DNA of 42,987 nt, from contig CAYFUR010000021.1 of assembly GCA_964346275.1 (NCBI GenBank), positions 1-42,987 of the forward strand. The letters run 5' to 3'. Both the position numbers and the translations under genes were made by a program. The notes beneath the pieces are model-generated. The model was given only the letters and a program-made list of their open reading frames with translations. It was not told the DNA's origin and ran no database searches. Within the stretch, counting starts at the first letter, position 1, and each line of letters opens with the position of its first letter. The stretch comes from CAYFUR01 sp964346275. Lineage in GTDB: Bacteria; Sumerlaeota; Sumerlaeia; SLMS01. This document shows positions 15,827 through 24,379 of this stretch, piece after piece.

Positions 15827-17620
15827 ATGAGGGCTTATCCCTACCTGACATGGCTTGGAATTCTGGCTCTCTGTTTTCTGGCAGCGCCGGGACCGGGCCA
15901 GGTTTCGGCGCTGACGAATTCCTCCCCCACCACGCCTGTCACAGAAGCCATTGCCAGGAATCCGTCTGATCCGACGCGTTCGGATATCGACCTGTCGACG
16001 CCCCGCGCCTCTTTGCGGAACTTCATCGATTCGGCGCGCCAGGGCAACTTCGAGAAGGCGGCGCTGTCGCTGGACCTTTCCAACCTGCCGGAGGAAAAAC
16101 GCCAGGAGGGGGAGTTGCTCGCCTGGAAACTGAAAGTGGTTCTCGATCAATTTGTCTGGGTGGATTGGGCGGAGATTCCCGATCAGACCGACGGCACTCT
16201 TTCCACCGAGGAGGAATCACGGCCCAGCGGGCGAGTCCGGGTCGGCGAAATTCCGTTTCGCGGCAAGCAGGTGCCGGTCCGGCTGGAAAAAGGGGAAAAC
16301 GGCAACTGGCTGGTCTCCAGCTCTGTTGTCTTGCGTATAGACGAGCTTTATCGCGAGCACGGACTGGGCTGGGCCGGTGAATGGATTCCCCTCACTCTCC
16401 AGACAAACCGGTTTCTCGAGATCGCTCTCTGGCAATGGATCGCGCTGCTGGTGGCGGCGATTCTGTCCTGGATCGCGGGGAGGATCATTCAAACCATCGC
16501 GCTGCACATCATTCCCCACCTCTGGCCCAAGGAGTTGGATGAAAAATGGAGAAAGCGCGCTCCGAAGCGCCTTCGAGGGCCGATTGCTCTCACCACCGGG
16601 CTGCTGGTTTTCCACCTGCTCTTTCACACAAGCCTCGCCCTGGCGGAACCCGCGAAGAAGGACTTCGGGCCCGTTCTTTTCATGGCCCTGGTGCTGGCGC
16701 TGGCGTGGTTCGCCATCCGTTTCGTCACCTTTATCTCCGAAGCCTTCGGCGGCCTGTATTCCGGGCGGCTCGAAAAGCAGGATGTCTATCGCGCGCGCAC
16801 CTTTACGACCCAGCTGCGCGTCCTCCGCCGGGTGGTCAACTTTCTCATTTTCATTCTGGCTCTCGGCGCCGCCCTCTACCAGTTCGACGTCTTCCGCACC
16901 ATCGGGACCTCGCTGCTGGCCTCCGCGGGCCTCGCCGGCGTCATCCTTGGCCTGGCCGCCCAGCGCAGTCTCGGAAACATTTTCGCCGGAATCCAGCTCG
17001 CCCTTTCCCAGCCCGTCCGCATCGGCGACAACGTGGTCTTCGAAGGGGAGTGGGGCTGGATTGAAGAGATCACCTCCACCTATGTCAGCATCCGGATCTG
17101 GGACCTGAGGCGCCTGGTGGTGCCGGTCACCTATCTGTTGGAAAGGCCCATCGAAAACTGGACTATGACGTCGACGGAACTTCTTGGGACTGTCTATATC
17201 TATACGGATTACCGGGTGCCGCTGAACAAACTCCGGGAGCAGTTGACATTCATTTGCGAGAACACGGACCTCTGGGATGGAAAAGTGCAGAAGATCCAAA
17301 TCACCGGGTGCACGGAGGAAACCATGGAGGTGCGGGCGCTTTGCAGCGCGGCGGACGCGGGCAAAGCATGGGACTTGCGCTGCCTCGTCCGCGAAAAGAT
17401 GATTGTCTATCTCCAGGAGCTTGAAGACGGCCGCTATCTGCCGCGCACCCGCGTGGAAATGCGCCGCGACGAAGAACCAAAGCCGCCCGGAGAGAAACAA
17501 AACCCAAGAGAGGCCGCCAGGGAATCCGAACCGGAAGGAATGAACGAGCAGTTTGAAAAACAGAAAAACGAGCAGGAAAAACGAGAGCGTGAACGCCAGA
17601 GGGAAGAAGACAAAGAGTGA
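15827..17620 (+). CDS. MscS-family mechanosensitive channel, long form
   Basis: A 597-residue channel. The start at 15827 has GGAAGGA 8 nt upstream and opens a signal peptide (MRAYPYLTWLGILALCFLAA). Residues about 45-185 form a soluble domain outside the cytoplasm (RASLRNFIDSARQGNFEKAA). Hydrophobic segments follow near 202, 251, 281 and 338. The pore helix near 361 has the Ala/Gly pattern of MscS (SAGLAGVILGLAAQRSLGNIFAG), then the beta domain (QPVRIGDNVVFEGEWGWIEEI, PIENWT). The last 60 residues are a Lys/Glu/Arg-rich probable coiled-coil. MscS channels release osmolytes under osmotic down-shock. ilvA begins one base after the stop. Confidence 0.9.
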   Translation: MRAYPYLTWLGILALCFLAAPGPGQVSALTNSSPTTPVTEAIARNPSDPTRSDIDLSTPRASLRNFIDSARQGNFEKAALSLDLSNLPEEKRQEGELLAWKLKVVLDQFVWVDWAEIPDQTDGTLSTEEESRPSGRVRVGEIPFRGKQVPVRLEKGENGNWLVSSSVVLRIDELYREHGLGWAGEWIPLTLQTNRFLEIALWQWIALLVAAILSWIAGRIIQTIALHIIPHLWPKELDEKWRKRAPKRLRGPIALTTGLLVFHLLFHTSLALAEPAKKDFGPVLFMALVLALAWFAIRFVTFISEAFGGLYSGRLEKQDVYRARTFTTQLRVLRRVVNFLIFILALGAALYQFDVFRTIGTSLLASAGLAGVILGLAAQRSLGNIFAGIQLALSQPVRIGDNVVFEGEWGWIEEITSTYVSIRIWDLRRLVVPVTYLLERPIENWTMTSTELLGTVYIYTDYRVPLNKLREQLTFICENTDLWDGKVQKIQITGCTEETMEVRALCSAADAGKAWDLRCLVREKMIVYLQELEDGRYLPRTRVEMRRDEEPKPPGEKQNPREAARESEPEGMNEQFEKQKNEQEKRERERQREEDKE

Positions 17621-17621
17621 T

Positions 17622-19121
17622 ATGCCTGAACAACTTTTCCATGAAATCCTGAATGCCCGCCAGCGTGTCTATCATGGGGGGCAAGCCACACCGACGGAAC
17701 GGCTGCCCCTTCCCATCGACGCAGATGTCTTTCTCAAGCGCGAAGACGTCTCGCCGGTGAACAGCTATAAGTGGCGCGGGGCCTACAACCGAATGGCGGT
17801 CTTGACGCCGGAGGAACGCGAGCGCGGCGTCATCGCCTCTTCGGCGGGAAACCACGCCCAGGGGGTGGCCCTGGCGGCCCGGAAGATGGAAATCCAGGCG
17901 AGGATCTTCATGCCTGTCTCGACCCCGATGACCAAGCTGCGGGCGGTCAAGAAGCATGGCGGAGATTTCGTCGAAGTGGTCCTGACTGGCGATACATACG
18001 CCGAAGCCGCCGCGGCAGCCAGCGAGTCCATCGCGAAAGAAGGGCGGACGTATATACATCCTTACGACGACCTCTACACCATGGGCGGGCAGGGCACCCT
18101 CGGCGACGAAGCCGTGTTGTCTGGCCATGGCCCATTCGATGTGGCGTATTTACAGATCGGCGGCGGAGGAATGGCCGCGTCCGTGGCCTGCTGGCTCAAA
18201 TTCTACTACCCGCGCATCCGCATTGTCGGGGTCGAGGGTGCTGAACAAGCCTCCATGGCCGCCGCGGTGAAAGCAGGCAAGCCCGTCGCCCTCGGCCATG
18301 TGGATGTCTTTTGCGATGGCACGGCGGTGAGCAAGGCAGGCGAATTGACCTTTCCGCTCTGCCGCGACTTGATCGACGAGTTCATCACGGTCACCAACGA
18401 AGAAGTCTGCGCCGCGATCCAGGCGATTTGGGAAGGAAACCGGTGTCTCGCCGAGCCCTCCGGCGCCATGGGCGTCGCGGGCCTGTTAAAGGAGGCCGAT
18501 AAAGTGACCGGGCAGCGCGTGCTGACGGTACTTTGCGGGGCGAACATCGACTTTGGCCAGCTTGCCTGGGTCGTGCGCCATGCCGCGATCGGTGCCCGCA
18601 GGAGGCGTTACTTCCGATTCCGCATCGGCGAACGACCGGGAACCCTGGTGCGGCTGCTGGAAACCGTTCTGGATGGCGTCAACATTGTTGAGATTCAGTA
18701 TGGCAAAACGGGCCGCGAACACGCCTATTACGTGGTTGGCCTGGAAGCGGATCCGATGGAATTCGAGCTGCTCGAGCGCCGCGCGAATGAACACGAAATC
18801 CCCCTGGAAGAGGTGACCCTGCGCGAGGACGTGGAGTTCCGCGTGATTCCCTATCAGGCGGGGCTCATGCATCTGCCGTATTTCATCCGCCTGGAATTCC
18901 CCGAACGCGCCGGGGCGCTGCGCGACTTTCTCTACAACATGCGCGGCACAGCGAATATCTGCTACTTCAACTATGTCTATACGGGCGAACGGGTCGGGCG
19001 GGCCCTGATCTGCTTCGAATTCGAAAATGACGAACACCGCGGCCGGTTCAAGCGCCTGCTTTCGCAACAGCCTTCGCGCTACCAGGAGCTTTCGGAAAAG
19101 GCGCTGGAGCGGATTCTTTAG
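17622..19121 (+). CDS. ilvA: Threonine dehydratase, biosynthetic
   Basis: PLP enzyme that deaminates threonine to 2-oxobutanoate, the first step of isoleucine synthesis. From the ATG at 17622, one base after the channel stop, it is 499 residues, near the long biosynthetic form (E. coli 514). Lys50 in NSYKWRGAY is the PLP lysine; SSAGNHAQGVA binds substrate and IGGGGMAAS is the phosphate loop. From about residue 325 two ACT-like regulatory repeats follow (FRFRIGERPGTLVRLLE; FIRLEFPERAGALRDFL), which in the family mediate isoleucine inhibition and valine activation. Linkage to a mechanosensitive channel is unusual. Confidence 0.93.
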   Translation: MPEQLFHEILNARQRVYHGGQATPTERLPLPIDADVFLKREDVSPVNSYKWRGAYNRMAVLTPEERERGVIASSAGNHAQGVALAARKMEIQARIFMPVSTPMTKLRAVKKHGGDFVEVVLTGDTYAEAAAAASESIAKEGRTYIHPYDDLYTMGGQGTLGDEAVLSGHGPFDVAYLQIGGGGMAASVACWLKFYYPRIRIVGVEGAEQASMAAAVKAGKPVALGHVDVFCDGTAVSKAGELTFPLCRDLIDEFITVTNEEVCAAIQAIWEGNRCLAEPSGAMGVAGLLKEADKVTGQRVLTVLCGANIDFGQLAWVVRHAAIGARRRRYFRFRIGERPGTLVRLLETVLDGVNIVEIQYGKTGREHAYYVVGLEADPMEFELLERRANEHEIPLEEVTLREDVEFRVIPYQAGLMHLPYFIRLEFPERAGALRDFLYNMRGTANICYFNYVYTGERVGRALICFEFENDEHRGRFKRLLSQQPSRYQELSEKALERIL

Positions 19122-19138
19122 CTCAGAGCGAAACGGGT

Positions 19139-20206
19139 TTATCGAAAGGTGCGGATTTTCTTGCGCTCTTTCGGGTCGAGCTGCTGGTAGCGGGCCAGCT
19201 TCCATCGTCGAAGGATGTTATTCGGTACGCGCCTGCTCCGGATGCCCGTTTGGATTGCCCAGTCGCCATAGGACTTCACAGCCCAGAACAGGGTATCCTC
19301 GGCATAGTTCTTCAACAGGTGCGGGACCTGGAAGAGCGCCCAGAGTTCGAGTATCGGCACAATAATCAGCAGGATAAAGAATCCCATTTCGATGTTATAA
19401 AGGGTGATCGAAGCGGCCAGGGCTGCCACGAAAAAGAAGGGCACGATGCCCCAGGGAATGATCCAGTCGCGCGCGGCGCGAAATCCCGCCTCGAGCATGG
19501 AGGGAATATACAGGCAGCACCGAAGCGCCAGAATGCCGGCAAATTCGATGCAGTTCTTAAGGATATACGTGCGCAACAACAGCAGGCCCATGATCAGCAT
19601 CATGGTAAAAGGATTGAAGAGGCTGTAGCTCAGGAAATAGAGCATCAGCCCGGCCATATAGATGATGCCAAAGGTGAAGGCGGAGCCCGCGTTGGCCGCT
19701 TGCTGGACAATGATCGGGCGCAGGCTGAAGCCGTTTACGAGTTCCTGGGGCCGGATCCGCGTCAGTGACAACTCCTCCATGGGAACGCGATGGCGCACGT
19801 GAGAATAATGGAGAAGCACCATCCATGTGGTCCAGACGCCGATGATGCCGGGAAGGAAAAGCAACTCGAGGAGAATGGCGCTGAAAAGATAACCGAGGTT
19901 CACCGCGGCGGCCGACGCAACCAGCGCCGAGACGTCGAAAACAACGAGGGCGATCCAGGGCAGCGTGCCGACCAGGTCTCCGAACAAGGCCCGCCAGCGT
20001 TTCCCCACCAGGTAGAAGATCAGCGGGTTGAACAGGGCGTCTTCTCCCCACAGGCGATGGGTCATGAACGCCCAGCCCATCCGGTGGAACCACGCCAGGG
20101 GATCATCCTCGCTGGGACAGATTTCCTGGGGAATGGCGGCGGGCACGCGGCGTCCTGGCATTCCGGGAAGGCGATCCGCTTCCTTTTCGGGCCAGGGGTT
20201 GTGCAT
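19139..20206 (-). CDS. Multi-pass membrane protein, possible ABC-2-type permease
   Basis: A 355-residue integral membrane protein with about eight hydrophobic helices. The start at 20206 is supported by GGAGGA just upstream, although the frame extends further. The loop MEELSLTRIRPQELVNGFSLRPIIVQQ resembles the segment of ABC-2 permeases that follows the first helices, where subunits contact the ATPase. The C-terminal tail is basic (RRWKLARYQQLDPKERKK). It stops 17 bp from the convergent ilvA and is divergent from the DUF507-like and permease genes at 20.3-21.4 kb. No ATPase gene is near. Transport of any particular substrate would be a guess. Confidence 0.6.
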   Translation of the reverse strand: MHNPWPEKEADRLPGMPGRRVPAAIPQEICPSEDDPLAWFHRMGWAFMTHRLWGEDALFNPLIFYLVGKRWRALFGDLVGTLPWIALVVFDVSALVASAAAVNLGYLFSAILLELLFLPGIIGVWTTWMVLLHYSHVRHRVPMEELSLTRIRPQELVNGFSLRPIIVQQAANAGSAFTFGIIYMAGLMLYFLSYSLFNPFTMMLIMGLLLLRTYILKNCIEFAGILALRCCLYIPSMLEAGFRAARDWIIPWGIVPFFFVAALAASITLYNIEMGFFILLIIVPILELWALFQVPHLLKNYAEDTLFWAVKSYGDWAIQTGIRSRRVPNNILRRWKLARYQQLDPKERKKIRTFR

Positions 20207-20298
20207 GGAATTCCTCCACTTCTTCCTTATTCTTCCTTGAGCGCTGCGCGTGCGGGAACAAGAATGTTTCTCCACCGTTTCCGAGGGAGCCTGCTGAC

Positions 20299-20586
20299 AT
20301 GCCGCCGTTTCGCCCGCCAAAAGAACGCATCGATGCAATCGCCGAGCGCGTGGTCCAGGAACTTTCCCAGGCCCATGGTATCGAGGTCGTCAATCCCGGC
20401 GAGGTGCGGGCTATCGTCCGCGGAACACTGACCGATAACCTGCGCGAAGAACACGACCTCGAGCAAGAGGTCATGGAAACGCTCCACCGCCATGGCCAGC
20501 AAATCTACGAAGAAAACGCCGATTTCCAGCGCATGCTCCACGACGGAAAGAAAATCCTCGCAAAGAAGAAGGGGTTCACGCTCTGA
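20299..20586 (+). CDS. DUF507-family small protein
   Basis: A 95-residue soluble, helical, charged protein that resembles the DUF507 family of unknown function: ERIDAIAERVVQELSQ, then VRAIVRGTLTDNLREEHDLEQEV and a basic FQRMLHDGKKILAKKKG end. GAGGGAG lies about 9 nt before the ATG. It starts 92 bp from the divergent membrane-protein gene, so the shared region must hold both promoters, though I see no clear boxes. A membrane-protein gene follows 17 bp downstream. Confidence 0.65.
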   Translation: MPPFRPPKERIDAIAERVVQELSQAHGIEVVNPGEVRAIVRGTLTDNLREEHDLEQEVMETLHRHGQQIYEENADFQRMLHDGKKILAKKKGFTL

Positions 20587-20603
20587 CTTCCGAACCGGAC
20601 GCA

Positions 20604-21368
20604 ATGACAACCAATTCGCAACAGGGAGGCGGCGGCCCGCAAGCAACGCAGATCGGATCCTGGTTCCGGCGCAAGCGCCTGCTCCTGGGGCTGCTGCGCG
20701 ACAAGAACCACCGGCGCGATTTAATGAGCCTGTGGATGATCCAGATAACCGGAATGCCCTGGATCAAGCTGCTGGGCGCCGCGGCCATGCTTGCCGCGCT
20801 GGGAGCCTGGCTCTTTTCCCAGGCGCCGGAATCGCCGGCGCAGGGCTACGAAATCCTCCAGGTGCTGACGGCCCTGGCCGCGCTCGCCGCGGGAGCGAAT
20901 ATCTACAGCCGGGAGAGGGAAAACGGGACGCTGGAACTGGTCTGGCTCGCCACCGGGTCCGAAAAATCCTACCTGCGATTCCGCCTCACAACCCTGATGA
21001 CGGTGCTCCTCTTTTTTGTCGTTCCCGCAGCTCTCTTCGCCAAGGGCCAATATGAAAGCCTTCCGCCAGCGGGGCTTCTCATCGCCAGCCTGGCCATCAA
21101 CGTCTTCTTTTTGCTGGTGCTCATGGCATATATCGCAACGTATTTCCCCCAGGCATGGGCCGCGGGATTGTTTGGAATCTTTCTGGTCGCTTCCGTCTAT
21201 ACGGTCTTCCGGGGCAGCGAGGCCATGATCTATCCCTTTCTCAGCCCTATCGGTGGACGCCGGCCCGGCGAGATGCCCGGCAATTTCATCCCCAATCGCG
21301 TCATGCTTTTCCTCGTTTCGCTCGTTCTGCTGCGCATGACGGCCACCCGTCTCCGCCGCGCCTTCTGA
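20604..21368 (+). CDS. ABC-2-type permease-like membrane protein
   Basis: A 254-residue membrane protein with about six helices. The sequence NIYSRERENGTLELVWLATGS is the hallmark of ABC-2 permeases, where E-R-E-x-G-T-L-E packs against the ATPase. The N-terminal 30 residues are polar and basic (WFRRKRLLLGLLRDKNHRRD) and cytosolic. It is probably co-transcribed with the DUF507-like gene. The matching ATPase is not in the window. The 186-bp gap after it (21369-21554) shows no gene and only a weak GCCTT/AAGGC hairpin near 21432-21448. Confidence 0.72.
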   Translation: MTTNSQQGGGGPQATQIGSWFRRKRLLLGLLRDKNHRRDLMSLWMIQITGMPWIKLLGAAAMLAALGAWLFSQAPESPAQGYEILQVLTALAALAAGANIYSRERENGTLELVWLATGSEKSYLRFRLTTLMTVLLFFVVPAALFAKGQYESLPPAGLLIASLAINVFFLLVLMAYIATYFPQAWAAGLFGIFLVASVYTVFRGSEAMIYPFLSPIGGRRPGEMPGNFIPNRVMLFLVSLVLLRMTATRLRRAF

Positions 21369-21554
21369 ATTATCATCATTCTCTTAATCGTCCTTAGTCC
21401 TCTTCCTCGTTCTCCCCCCTGCGCCCCAGAAGCCTTTCCGGCGAAGGCGGGCCATCGGAATTCCTGGCTCGGCCCCCCGCCACTCGCCAGATTCCGGTTG
21501 ATGGTCTTCCCCCTCGTTCCCTAAAGCCATATCACTTCAGCGAGGCCCTTTGCC

Positions 21555-22457
21555 ATGAAGATGGAAGACGCAGCGCGGCGCTTTGAATCCTATCTCCGCG
21601 TGGAAAAAAACCTCAGCCCGAAGACGCGATCCGCCTATCTCTATGATCTGCGGCGTTTTGCCGATTTTCTGCGGGAGACCCACGGCGGCCGTGGATTGCC
21701 CAAAGTCCAGGACGTGGAAAACGGTGAGGTCAAGGCGTATATCCATCATCTGCGCGAAGACCTCTCCTACCGCTCGACCACGCTGGCGCGGAGCCTTTCC
21801 ACGCTGCGCGTCTTCTTCGATTACTGCCTCGACGAAGGATGGATCGACGCGAGCCCCGCCACCGGGATTCACAACCCCAGGCAAACACGCAAGCTGCCTG
21901 TCTATCTCATCCACTCCGAGCTGATGATGCTCTTCGAGCAACCAGACCAGGAGACGCCGCAAGGGGTGCGCGACCTGGCCATGATGGTCCTTCTATCATT
22001 TTGCGGCCTTCGGCTCCAGGAACTGGTGGGCCTCAACCTGAATCATCTGGATTTCGAATCGCGCACGATCCGCGTGCTCGGCAAGGGGAGCAAGGAGCGG
22101 CTGGTCCCCATGAACGAGGACGTGGAGCGGCAACTCCTCCAGTGGCTTGAACAGCGCAAAAGCGAGCAGGGCGAAAAGGCGGTTTTTACCAATCGGTTTG
22201 GCCGCCGGATCAGCGGCCGCATGGTGGAGAAGATCGTGGATAAGTATGTGTTGCAGGCGGGGCTCGACCGCCAGCGCCTTTCGCCCCACAAACTGCGGCA
22301 CACATTCGCGACTCTTCTTCATTCGAATGATGTGGACCTGGTGGAGATCCAGGCGCTGCTGGGCCACTCCTCGATCTCCACCACGCAAATCTATACACAC
22401 ACGGACCGGCGGCGCCTGCAAAGCGCCGTGGAGAAGATTTCCTACCTCGCCGAGTAG
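21555..22457 (+). CDS. xerC: Tyrosine recombinase XerC/XerD family
   Basis: A 300-residue site-specific recombinase, the normal length for XerC/XerD, which resolve chromosome dimers at dif with FtsK. The SAM-like N-terminal domain (FESYLRVEKNLSPKTRSAYLYDLRRFADFL) precedes the catalytic domain, which has the full set: Arg153 in CGLRLQEL, Lys in GKGSKERLVP, His245 and Arg248 in HKLRHTF, His271 in LGHSS and the nucleophile Tyr280 in TTQIYTH. XerC and XerD cannot be told apart here. No attachment repeats or mobile genes flank it, so a housekeeping role is likely. Its 3' end overlaps that of convergent sppA by 16 bp. Confidence 0.9.
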   Translation: MKMEDAARRFESYLRVEKNLSPKTRSAYLYDLRRFADFLRETHGGRGLPKVQDVENGEVKAYIHHLREDLSYRSTTLARSLSTLRVFFDYCLDEGWIDASPATGIHNPRQTRKLPVYLIHSELMMLFEQPDQETPQGVRDLAMMVLLSFCGLRLQELVGLNLNHLDFESRTIRVLGKGSKERLVPMNEDVERQLLQWLEQRKSEQGEKAVFTNRFGRRISGRMVEKIVDKYVLQAGLDRQRLSPHKLRHTFATLLHSNDVDLVEIQALLGHSSISTTQIYTHTDRRRLQSAVEKISYLAE

Positions 22458-24277
22458 CCCGGCACGTCGATGCAATACGGCATCAGAGTCATTGCGGCGG
22501 GGCGATTCTTCATCGCGTGAATGGCAAAGAGCAGCGTGTTCAAGTGGCGTTCCGGGACAATCTCTTTCGCAAGCGCCAGCAGCTCCGGCCGCGACGCGCC
22601 CTGTATAGACAACCCTTGTCCGGCGGACATTTCACCCGCCATGATTTTTTCCAGCATCTCGGGAAAGGTCAGCGGCTTCGGATAGATGGTCACCTTCGCC
22701 TCGCCGGCATTGCCCAGGTTGCGGGCGATTTCCACCGCGCGGTGGAGGCTGCCCATCTCGTCGACGAGGCCAACACGCTGGGCATCCACACCGCTCCACA
22801 CTCGCCCCCCGGCAACTTCTTTCAATTCGTCCAGCTCCATGCCGCGTTCCCGGGCCGCTTTCGTGGTAAAGTCTTCGTAAATACTGCCGAGCAGGTTGCC
22901 CAGGATTTTTTCTTCCTGGTCTGTCCAGGTGGACGTCTCGCTGTATATACCGGCGTGGGGGCCGATGCCGAGGCGCTGCTTTGCCACGCCGATCTTTTCG
23001 TACGTTCCGGCGAGGCTGAACTTGCCGCCAATCACCCCAATGCTGCCAGTAATTGTTGAAGGCTGCGCCACAATGGAATCCGCGCCCATGCTGATGTAAT
23101 AGCCCCCGCTGGCCGCCACGTTCCCCATGGAAACCACAACGGGAACTCCGCTGGCCTGGACCTGCTCCAGCCGGTTCCAGATCCGGTCGCTGGCAATGGC
23201 GCTGCCGCCCGGGGAATCCACGCGCAGCACCAGCGCCTTCACGCCCTCCTCCTCCATGACCTCGTCTATCAGTTCGATAAAGTCATCGCTCGCGACCATG
23301 TCGCTCTGGAGAAAGGGATTCGATTTATCGACGCGCCCATCGATGATCGGCCCGATCGCATAGACAACGGCGATTCGATCCTCGGTGTCCTTGGAGGCCG
23401 TTTTGCCGAAGCCGCCTCCGGTGAGAAGCGACATCAGGTTTGGCATTTCCGGCTTTTTCCGCTCCGCGGCTGTATAGTCGGAGTCGAACTCGACTTCGCC
23501 GCCCATCTCCTCCTCGATGGAATCCAGGAACTCGTCGAAATAGGCCAGGCGATCAATGATTCCCGCCTCCATGGCCTGGCCGCTGGTGTAGGGCCCGAGG
23601 GTCAGCACGTCCCGCGCTTCTTCCTCCGAGATGGCGCGGTTTTCAGCCACGCGCTCGCGCAGTGTGCCGAAGAGGTCGTCCAACAGCTCATTCATTTGAA
23701 GCCGGGTGCTATCGCTCATCTCTTCGCGGAGAAAGGGATCAAAGGCGTCTTTGAACTGGCCCTCCGAGACGGCGTCCGCCTCGATGCCCAGCTTGTCCAG
23801 CATCCCCTTAAAGTAATACAGGCCCAGGTTCATGCCGTAGAGATCCAGCCCGCCCACCGGCGGCATCACGATTTCCGACGCTGCGGTGGCGATTGTATAG
23901 TTCACGATTCCGCCCGCATCCATGGACACATAGACAGGCTTTCCGCTTTCGCGCAGCTCGCGCACCGCCCGCTCGAAATCCATGGCCTGGGCCATGCCCC
24001 AACTGGGAAAGATGAACCGGATCACCACCGCGTCGACCTCTGGATCGTTCTGGGCCTTGCGGAGCGTTTCCGTCCAGCCGCGAAGCGTCGGCGTGGGTTT
24101 GGAGAAAAACTGGAGCGGATCACGGCGCTCGGAAATGGACCCCTGGACCGTGAGGACGGGAACAACGCTCTTTTCCTCCGTCTGGGTTTCCGGATCATCG
24201 CCTTGCTGCTGGGCGGCGATTCCTCCGGGCACCGAGAGCAAAACCGCCAGAAATGCCACCGCGAGAGATCGTATCAT
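22442..24277 (-). CDS. sppA: Signal peptide peptidase SppA, long (67K) type
   Basis: A 611-residue membrane-bound serine protease that degrades cleaved signal peptides; E. coli SppA has 618 residues. The start at 24277 opens a signal or anchor segment (MIRSLAVAFLAVLLSVPG) after GGGG. Both halves of the duplicated ClpP-like fold are present. The Ser/Lys dyad is identifiable: Lys176 in GQFKDAFDPF (N-terminal half) and Ser390 in NVAASGGYYIS (C-terminal half). Two of the GTCTATAC-type elements and a related GTATATAC lie in or near it. Confidence 0.92.
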   Translation of the reverse strand: MIRSLAVAFLAVLLSVPGGIAAQQQGDDPETQTEEKSVVPVLTVQGSISERRDPLQFFSKPTPTLRGWTETLRKAQNDPEVDAVVIRFIFPSWGMAQAMDFERAVRELRESGKPVYVSMDAGGIVNYTIATAASEIVMPPVGGLDLYGMNLGLYYFKGMLDKLGIEADAVSEGQFKDAFDPFLREEMSDSTRLQMNELLDDLFGTLRERVAENRAISEEEARDVLTLGPYTSGQAMEAGIIDRLAYFDEFLDSIEEEMGGEVEFDSDYTAAERKKPEMPNLMSLLTGGGFGKTASKDTEDRIAVVYAIGPIIDGRVDKSNPFLQSDMVASDDFIELIDEVMEEEGVKALVLRVDSPGGSAIASDRIWNRLEQVQASGVPVVVSMGNVAASGGYYISMGADSIVAQPSTITGSIGVIGGKFSLAGTYEKIGVAKQRLGIGPHAGIYSETSTWTDQEEKILGNLLGSIYEDFTTKAARERGMELDELKEVAGGRVWSGVDAQRVGLVDEMGSLHRAVEIARNLGNAGEAKVTIYPKPLTFPEMLEKIMAGEMSAGQGLSIQGASRPELLALAKEIVPERHLNTLLFAIHAMKNRPAAMTLMPYCIDVPGYSAR

Positions 24278-24379
24278 GAAATTCCCCTTTCCTTGAACAA
24301 ACGTGCGTGGAGGAGCACTTCGCGCTCGTTTGAAATGACATGCCGCCAATCATTCCATTCAAATACTCGGCCAACCTTT

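Noticed and set aside
20601..22457. Xer recombinase as a sign of an integrated element
   Set aside because: No attachment repeats, tRNA gene, phage or transposon genes are near, and length and motifs fit housekeeping XerC/XerD.
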